Part shown: positions 14,829-20,061 of the stretch, piece by piece
How positions within the stretch are numbered: position 1 is the stretch's first letter
How the letters are laid out: each line of letters opens with the position of its first letter
Source of the DNA: CAYRTD01 sp964426915
Lineage (GTDB): Bacteria > Bacteroidota > Bacteroidia > Bacteroidales > GCA-2748055
Direction of reading: 5' to 3'
Assembly (NCBI GenBank): GCA_964426915.1
Contig: CAYRTD010000071.1
Span: 1 to 20,061 of the forward strand
Length of the DNA stretch: 20,061 nt
Translations under genes and position numbers: made by a program
Notes under the pieces: generated by a model
What the model was told of the DNA's origin: nothing
The model's database searches: none
Seen by the model: the letters and a program-made list of their open reading frames with translations, nothing else

Positions 14829-16778
14829 TCATCCTTTTTTTAACATCAGAATATTTTTCCAGAGAATGATAAAATCATTATTTATTTTATAGTCTCTCGC
14901 ATATTCAAGATTCATTTTCTTCATTATATCTCTGTTCTGAGGCGAAACATCATACGGGCAGAGTTCAAAAATCCCTGGTTTAAGGGAGGGCAGGGGTGAT
15001 AAGTCGATTTTGCTGCAATAGGAAACCCAGGTGTATTTTCCAAATAATACCCTGAAAGCATTTCCTGCCAGAGAATGATATTTTTTGAAGAAAAGGATCA
15101 TAAAGGGTGCCAGTAAGATTATCAGAAGTGAGGTGCTCAGATCAAAAAGCCTCTTCAGGCGTCTGTTTTTCCCCTTGGATACAGAGTTGAAATTAATAAG
15201 ATAAAGATCTCCTGCGGTATTAATTGAATTGCTGCCGATAATCGATATACTCTCAGGAGGGGCGATCTTATAATCAATATTCTCGCTGGTCAGAACCGTC
15301 ATATTTTTTATGATCTCACTGGCAGAAATATCTTCCGAGCAGAATATGATCTCATCCGCATCGTGTATTCTTACAATCTCTTTTAGCTGATCTACACTAC
15401 CAATGAAAAAGGGATCTGAACTTTTTGCCGGAGAAACATTTCCGGCGATCTCTGTTCTGATACGGGTTTGCGTTAATATGCCTGCGACTCTGTTTATTTC
15501 CTTTTTATTACCTACCAGGATCATTCTCTTTTTTCGGTTTCCTGCAAATTCATATTCTTTTGCGCCAGGAATATTAAAACTCAATCGGTGAATTAAAAGG
15601 GCAATCAGCGCCCATACGCTTCCCAAAAGGAGAAGAGCCCGGGAGTATCTGACTGATTCCGGCAGCAGGGCATATAAGACCAGGATGATCAGGGTTCCGG
15701 TAAGATGACCTTTGAAAATATTTAATATCCTGATAGGCTTTTCGTATGCTCCTGAATAATAAAGAGACAGGAGCCATATGACCACGTATGAGGGCACGAT
15801 AACGTTGTAGTATTCAGCAGGAAAATAATCTTCAGCATCGAATTGTACTTTTTCCCATATAGGGGTTAGAAAATAGAACCCGGCATAAATGAATAGAAAA
15901 TCCAGCATGGGCTGGTAAATTTTGCTGAAGAATCTTTTGAGGAGTGACAGAAAGGCCCTGAAATAGATTGCTATATTTATTAGTACGGAAAAGGTCCAGG
16001 CATTTTTTTTTGAAAAGTGTTTACGGGCAAATATGATCATTGCCCGGTAAAATACCATTACATAATTAATGCTTCCTTTTTTGGTGCTTTCTCCCTTGTA
16101 GTGAATAATAGTTGTGCCGGGAAAATAGTAATTTTTATATCCGGATTCTTTTATCCGGTAGCTTAAATCAATATCCTCCCCATACATAAAAAATGATTCA
16201 TCAAGGAAGCCTGTTTTTTCCAGTGTTTTTTTTCTCAAAAACATATAGGCACCTGCAAGGATATCCACTTCATTTGTTTCATATTCATCGAGATATCCGA
16301 GATGATATTTGCCAAATATTTTTGATTTTGGGAACAGGGAAGAAAGTCCGAATATTTTATAAAAAGAAACTGCCGGAGTGGGAAGTGCTCTTTTCGATTC
16401 CGGAAGAAAGTTGCCTTTACCATCGATCATATGAACTCCAAGGCCTCCGGAATCTTTATATTTATGCATAAAGTCCAGACATTTCTTAAAAGTATCCTCC
16501 TCTACCACTGTATCGGGATTCAGCAATAAACAGAATTCTCCGCTCGATTTTCTCAGAGCCTGATTGTTGGCTTTGCTAAAGCCAAGATTTTCATCATTTT
16601 CGATTAACCTGACCCAGGGAAATTTCTCGCGGATCATTGCACAAGAGCCATCAACGGAATTATTATCAACAACAAAAACCTCTGATTTAATATCCTTTAT
16701 GGCTTTATGGACAGAGTGAAGACATTGCTCGATAAAGTATTTGACATTATAATTTACAATGATGATACTCAGGTCCAT
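14829..16778 (-). CDS. GT2 glycosyltransferase fused to a degenerate polyprenyl sugar-phosphate transferase
   Basis: The 649-residue protein has two parts. Residues 1-255 are a GT2 glycosyltransferase of the rhamnosyltransferase (WbbL) type: SIIIVNYNV, VVDNNSVDGS, ENLGFSKANN, LLNPDT at 85-90 in the DxD position and FFMYGEDIDLSYRIKESG. Residues about 262-400 hold several membrane helices, 415-535 a Rossmann-like domain (RMILVGNKKEI), and 541-649 resembles WcaJ/WbaP sugar transferases (KRLFDLSTSLLIILLAPFMI, LPSLKPGI, final LEYARDYKINNDFIILWKN). The catalytic core usually found between those last two pieces is missing. It probably adds a sugar to a lipid-linked glycan at the inner membrane; the second half may act only as an anchor or regulator. 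It follows lysA by 63 bp on the same strand. Confidence 0.82.
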   Translation of the reverse strand: MDLSIIIVNYNVKYFIEQCLHSVHKAIKDIKSEVFVVDNNSVDGSCAMIREKFPWVRLIENDENLGFSKANNQALRKSSGEFCLLLNPDTVVEEDTFKKCLDFMHKYKDSGGLGVHMIDGKGNFLPESKRALPTPAVSFYKIFGLSSLFPKSKIFGKYHLGYLDEYETNEVDILAGAYMFLRKKTLEKTGFLDESFFMYGEDIDLSYRIKESGYKNYYFPGTTIIHYKGESTKKGSINYVMVFYRAMIIFARKHFSKKNAWTFSVLINIAIYFRAFLSLLKRFFSKIYQPMLDFLFIYAGFYFLTPIWEKVQFDAEDYFPAEYYNVIVPSYVVIWLLSLYYSGAYEKPIRILNIFKGHLTGTLIILVLYALLPESVRYSRALLLLGSVWALIALLIHRLSFNIPGAKEYEFAGNRKKRMILVGNKKEINRVAGILTQTRIRTEIAGNVSPAKSSDPFFIGSVDQLKEIVRIHDADEIIFCSEDISASEIIKNMTVLTSENIDYKIAPPESISIIGSNSINTAGDLYLINFNSVSKGKNRRLKRLFDLSTSLLIILLAPFMILFFKKYHSLAGNAFRVLFGKYTWVSYCSKIDLSPLPSLKPGIFELCPYDVSPQNRDIMKKMNLEYARDYKINNDFIILWKNILMLKKG

Positions 16779-16841
16779 ATAAATGTTTTTATCAAAGCCT
16801 AAGTTAATTAATTAATATTTCTCCTCAGAACTGGTTCGGGC

Positions 16842-18074
16842 TCATGCATCAGCAATAATTTGGTTTTTTGTAAGATCTTCCAGTGTTTCCCGCTTCCGGA
16901 TAAGGTGATCTTTTTCGTTTTTGATCATAACTTCAGCCGGACGGAACCTGGAGTTATAATTCGATGCCATTGTAAAGCAATAAGCCCCTGCATTTTTAAA
17001 AGCCAGGTAATCTCCTTCATTTATTTCTACCATCTTACGGTTCCATCCAAATGTATCGGTTTCACAGATGTAACCCACAACGGTATATATTCTCGTTTTA
17101 CCTTCCGGTCTGGAAAGATTAAAAATTTCGTGATAGGCATCATAAAACATAGGCCGGATCAGGTGATTAAGGCCCGTGTCGAGTCCTGCGAAAACAGTCG
17201 CTGTCGTTTGTTTGATAACGTTTACTTTTGCGATGAAATATCCTGCCTCACTTACAAGAAATTTACCAGGTTCGAAAATCAGGGTCAATTTTTTGCCGTA
17301 TTCTTTGGAAAATTCATTGAATCTCTTTGAAAGAGTCTCTCCAAGTTCTTCAATATCGGTTGAAATATCTTCTGACTTATAAGCTACTTTAAATCCGCTT
17401 CCGTAGTCGATATATTCGAGATCTTTGAATTGTTTTGCGGTTTCAAGCATGATCTCCGCACCTCTTAGAAAAACCTGTATGTCAAGAATATCAGAACCAG
17501 TATGCATGTGTAGCCCTTCGATTTTCATATCGTTTGCCTCAATAACTCTTTGTACATGTGTTAGCTGGTAAATGGAAATGCCAAATTTTGAGTCAATGTG
17601 TCCGGTTGAAATTTTTTGGTTTCCACCTCCGAGAATATGCGGATTAATGCGTATGCCCACTGGTATGGTATTCCCGTATTTGTGTCCAAACTGTTCCAGG
17701 ATAGAGATATTATCTATATTAATTTTTACCCCTTCCTTTACGGCAAGGTCAATTTCATCCATCGAAACACAATTCGGAGTGTACATGATATCTCCGGGAT
17801 TAAAACCTGCCTGCATCCCCAACCATACTTCCTGAATGGAAACTGCGTCAAGTCCTGCTCCCAGCTCATTAAAATATTTCAGAATATTTAAATTGCTAAG
17901 TGCTTTGCATGCAAAATTTAACTTTACTTTTGATTTACTGAATGCCCCGGTGATCCGGTCATATTGTCTTTTTATGGTTTCCAGGTCATAAAGGTAAAAG
18001 GGAGAGCCGTATTTTTTAGCCAGGTCTGTTACCTTAAGGCCACGGAGGTAGTATGCATTGTCTCTGAGTTCCAT
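16842..18074 (-). CDS. lysA: Diaminopimelate decarboxylase
   Basis: The 410-residue PLP enzyme converts meso-diaminopimelate to L-lysine, the last step of lysine synthesis. LysA is a fold-type III (alanine racemase-like barrel) decarboxylase. The PLP lysine is Lys57 in NFACKALSNLNIL. The glycine-rich phosphate-binding segment is ILGGGNQKISTGHIDSKFGI, a typical LysA sequence. EPGKFLVSEAG and CETDTFGWN, with the substrate-contacting Cys and Glu of the partner subunit, follow towards the C-terminus. Length and motif order are normal and nothing is missing. The ATG at 18074 is 22 residues before the YGSPFYLYD motif, as in relatives. It is a stand-alone gene, not the LysC-LysA fusion, and may be co-transcribed with the downstream glycosyltransferase gene. 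Confidence 0.94.
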   Translation of the reverse strand: MELRDNAYYLRGLKVTDLAKKYGSPFYLYDLETIKRQYDRITGAFSKSKVKLNFACKALSNLNILKYFNELGAGLDAVSIQEVWLGMQAGFNPGDIMYTPNCVSMDEIDLAVKEGVKINIDNISILEQFGHKYGNTIPVGIRINPHILGGGNQKISTGHIDSKFGISIYQLTHVQRVIEANDMKIEGLHMHTGSDILDIQVFLRGAEIMLETAKQFKDLEYIDYGSGFKVAYKSEDISTDIEELGETLSKRFNEFSKEYGKKLTLIFEPGKFLVSEAGYFIAKVNVIKQTTATVFAGLDTGLNHLIRPMFYDAYHEIFNLSRPEGKTRIYTVVGYICETDTFGWNRKMVEINEGDYLAFKNAGAYCFTMASNYNSRFRPAEVMIKNEKDHLIRKRETLEDLTKNQIIADA

Positions 18075-18635
18075 TATATAAAGCTGTTTAGACGGTAAAG
18101 ATAATGGATTGAGATAATTATCCCATAATGCAGACTAAAAGATTTTTACCAGGGCTACTCTTAAGATTCTATATAAGGATTTAGGAAAGGTTATTTGTAG
18201 TGTTTTTCAGACTGTTTTCTCTCAGTAGAATTCAGGCTCATCATAGCAGATCATGATGAGTTTGGTGAGGTCCTTTGGAATCCGATGGGTGAGTCATCTG
18301 CATGTGTTGCCAATTATAAACATTAAAAAATGTGAAATTTTTCAGTTTAAGAGGAAAGGAAAAAGAAGGGAACAGCCAGTAACTAAACAATGAAATATAC
18401 TAATCTGAATGGAGAAGATAGAAAAGAATGTTTTTGATTCGTGTAATCAGTCAACATTATGTTGACTATGTACGCAAATATCACCCTCGTTATTTCTTTT
18501 GAGAACTGGTTTAATGCCAACTTCCGCTGAGATTAGAATTTGGCATGATATTTTAACAGTAAAAACATATACCCTTTTGTTGTGAGACTAAAGTTAACAT
18601 GGAATTATTTTTCAAGTATTTAAAAGTTAAAAATT
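18075..18635. other. Gene-free divergent intergenic region
   Basis: These 561 bp separate lysA and the EF-hand lipoprotein gene. Only frames of fewer than about 20 codons were found, with no supporting features. Structure seen: a hairpin CTCATCAT/ATGATGAG with an 8-nt loop at 18237-18260; a perfect 19-bp palindrome at 18449-18467 (listed separately); and ATGCCAA/TTGGCAT arms at 18514-18546. No exact TAnnTTTG element was found directly before the EF-hand gene. The region could hold a small RNA or the remains of a lost gene, but neither is supported. Confidence 0.45.
18449..18467. promoter_or_regulatory. Perfect 19-bp palindrome
   Basis: AGTCAACAT-T-ATGTTGACT is perfectly symmetrical around one central base, about 170 bp before the EF-hand gene. 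A spacer of one base is too tight for a stable RNA hairpin, which favours a binding site for a dimeric DNA-binding protein. No regulator gene is adjacent. Confidence 0.35.
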
Positions 18636-19184
18636 ATGAAACGCAAATTAATTTTAAACAACCTGCTGTACATTATTGTGGTATTACTCATTTCTTCCGG
18701 CTGTGAAAGACAAACGGACTTAAGCTTTGAAGATTTTGACAAAGACAATGATAACTTAATTGATCGTGAAGAGTTCAAAGATGTTTTTTCTGCCAATTAT
18801 TATGATGACTGGAATAATAAAGATGATCCCTATCTTGACGATGAGGATTTCTATATTTCAATTTACGATATGTGGGATGCGGATGATGATAAGATGTTAA
18901 CCGAAGAAGAATGGATCATGGGTTATGATTATTATTACGGTGAATATATCGTGAAAGATTATGAAGCAGTTGATGTGGATGGAGATGGATATGTGGAATA
19001 TGCAGAATTTAATGATGTATTGGATGACAGTGATTTCTTTATAACCTGGGATGTAGATGCGAGTAAATATTTAGATGAAGAAGAATTGGCTGAAGGTTTA
19101 TTTTCTATCTGGGACGTTGACAACAGCGGCTTTCTTGAAAGAGATGAGTACGAAGAATTCGATGCTTACTATATCGATATTTAA
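18636..19184 (+). CDS. EF-hand calcium-binding lipoprotein
   Basis: The 182-residue protein has a lipoprotein signal peptide: a hydrophobic stretch YIIVVLLISSG followed by Cys23 (lipobox ISSGC). The mature part is strongly acidic and made of EF-hand loops. Good 12-residue loops begin at Asp35 (DKDNDNLIDREE), Asp81 (DADDDKMLTEEE), Asp113 (DVDGDGYVEYAE), Asp139 (DVDASKYLDEEE) and Asp160 (DVDNSGFLERDE), with a degenerate one near Asp58. A Trp directly precedes three of the loops. It should sit in the outer membrane or periplasm and bind Ca2+, possibly as a sensor or structural protein. It stands alone, in convergent orientation to recR. No enzyme domain is present. Confidence 0.85.
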   Translation: MKRKLILNNLLYIIVVLLISSGCERQTDLSFEDFDKDNDNLIDREEFKDVFSANYYDDWNNKDDPYLDDEDFYISIYDMWDADDDKMLTEEEWIMGYDYYYGEYIVKDYEAVDVDGDGYVEYAEFNDVLDDSDFFITWDVDASKYLDEEELAEGLFSIWDVDNSGFLERDEYEEFDAYYIDI

Positions 19185-19288
19185 CAGTAACCGGGATAGG
19201 GTGAATTTTGTATTTCATAGGAAGTCACTGATAAAGATCCGTCAAATTACTTTCATCTGAGAAATTGCAGGCTATAAGATAGCACAGC

Positions 19289-19915
19289 TCAATTCTTTAA
19301 CGTTGATTCAAAATCCATTCTGTTTATTATACTCCTTCCAAGGGTGATCTCATCGGCATACTCCAGATCATCACCAACTGAGACTCCTCTTGCGATTGTG
19401 GTAATTCGGATATCTGAATTTTTTAGCTTCCTGAAGATATAGAAGTTGGTAGTGTCCCCTTCCATGGTTGTAGGGAGTGCAAGAATCAGTTCATTTACAG
19501 GGGAATCTTCCTTCATTACCTTTTCTTCAAGAGAGTGAAGGGTCAGATCCGATGGTCCGATGCCGTCCATGGGTGAAATCACCCCTCCAAGAACATGATA
19601 AACGCCATTATACTGATGTGTATTTTCAATAGACATTACATCACGAATATTTTCAACGACACAGACTATTGACGGGTCTCTTTTCGGACTGGAACATATA
19701 TGGCAAACATCCTGATCTGAAAGATTATGACATATTCTACAATGTTTTATCTCCTTTTTCAGTTTCTGAATAACAATTCCAAAATTTTCGACTTCCCGGG
19801 CATCCTGTTTTAATAAATGCAATACAAGGCGCAGGGCAGTCTTATTTCCTATACCGGGGAGTTTTGCAAATTCATTTACTGCTTCCTCCAGTAACCGGGA
19901 TGAATAGTTCATCAT
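19289..19915 (-). CDS. recR: Recombination mediator protein RecR
   Basis: The 208-residue protein is RecR, which with RecF and RecO loads RecA on gapped DNA. The parts are in order: a helix-hairpin-helix segment LPGIGNKTALRLVLHLL (19-35), a C4 zinc motif (C59-RI-C62, C71-HI-C74), a Toprim domain beginning IVCVVENIRDV (about 83) with YHVLGGVISPMDGIGP, and the C-terminal GVSVGDDLEYADEITLGRSI segment. The length is normal. There are two adjacent ATG codons; the first, at 19915, has a clear Shine-Dalgarno sequence at suitable distance. The gene is convergent with the EF-hand gene, with about 100 bp between them and no strong terminator hairpin. Confidence 0.95.
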   Translation of the reverse strand: MMNYSSRLLEEAVNEFAKLPGIGNKTALRLVLHLLKQDAREVENFGIVIQKLKKEIKHCRICHNLSDQDVCHICSSPKRDPSIVCVVENIRDVMSIENTHQYNGVYHVLGGVISPMDGIGPSDLTLHSLEEKVMKEDSPVNELILALPTTMEGDTTNFYIFRKLKNSDIRITTIARGVSVGDDLEYADEITLGRSIINRMDFESTLKN

Positions 19916-19921
19916 CTCTCA

Positions 19922-19927
19922 CTCCTT
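19922..19927 (-). promoter_or_regulatory. Shine-Dalgarno sequence of recR
   Basis: On the minus strand AAGGAG lies 6 bases before the ATG at 19915 and 9 bases before the second ATG. Strong sites like this were not noticed before most other genes here, as is usual in Bacteroidota, where translation often does not depend on them. Confidence 0.55.
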
Positions 19928-20005
19928 TTTAATTTTTTGTAAAAATAATATTAGATACGAGGAAATGCAATTATTTGGTAGGTTTAGGAATGTCTTCTCC
20001 ACTAC

Positions 20006-20061
20006 TTAGAGTCTGTCCATAATGTCGGGTGTCTGTTCCGATAGCTATCGGAACAGACACC
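20006..20061 (+). repeat. Dispersed repeat, copy C, cut by the window end
   Basis: GAGTCTGTCCATAATGTC at 20009-20026 is the same end motif found at copies A and B. It is followed at 20028-20061 by a perfect 34-bp palindrome, which contains the GTTCCGATAGCTATCGGAAC core of copy B flanked by GGTGTCT and AGACACC. The element continues beyond the window. Confidence 0.7.

Noticed and set aside
16860..17330. Plus-strand open frame of 156 codons opposite lysA
   Set aside because: It is antisense to well-conserved LysA motifs, and its product is rich in Phe, Ile and Cys without any domain.
18636..19184. Dockerin or cellulosome component
   Set aside because: The EF-hand loops are similar in spacing to dockerins, but there is no enzyme domain or cohesin gene, and the protein is a small lipoprotein with five or six loops, not two.

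Overview
The window looks like chromosomal DNA of a member of the Bacteroidota, most likely a marine or sediment Bacteroidales/Marinilabiliales-type organism. This is inferred from the AT-rich sequence, the short AMP nucleosidase, the HsdR-N-like gene divergent from an AMP nucleosidase-holA operon, several proteins combining TPR and PD40 (WD40-like) repeats, and TAnnTTTG-type -7 promoter elements. No tRNA, rRNA, CRISPR array, prophage or transposase gene was seen.

Layout. Positions 1-465 hold the 3' end of a 2-oxoacid dehydrogenase E1 beta-type protein. It is convergent with an NhaC-family Na+/H+ antiporter (643-2130, minus), and the whole gap between their stop codons is filled by a palindrome-rich repeat. 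A non-coding stretch (2131-2582) carries a strong inverted repeat and a possible promoter for a YqgE/AlgH-family gene (2583-3170). A second repeat copy separates that gene from a tight minus-strand operon: AMP nucleosidase, holA (DNA polymerase III delta), rhomboid protease and a GmhB-like HAD phosphatase (6334 down to 3432). A PD-(D/E)XK nuclease-like gene (6374-6832) runs divergently.

From 6859 to 18074 every gene is on the minus strand. In transcription order these are lysA, a GT2 glycosyltransferase fused to a degenerate sugar-phosphate transferase, three paralogous exported TPR-PD40 proteins and a GNAT acetyltransferase. The three paralogues share their N-terminal halves and differ in their C-termini. 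The 1179-residue protein has seven helical repeats of about 65 residues, then a membrane helix and a basic tail. The 616-residue protein has an acidic linker and an OmpA peptidoglycan-binding domain. The 483-residue protein has neither. This suggests an envelope-associated set with different anchors and is the most interesting locus here.

The window closes with a 561-bp gene-free stretch, a lipoprotein with five EF-hand loops plus a degenerate sixth, recR, and the start of a third repeat copy cut by the window edge. The three repeat copies share an 18-bp motif close to GTGTCTGTCCATAATGTC and several palindromes, and look like a MITE- or REP-type family.
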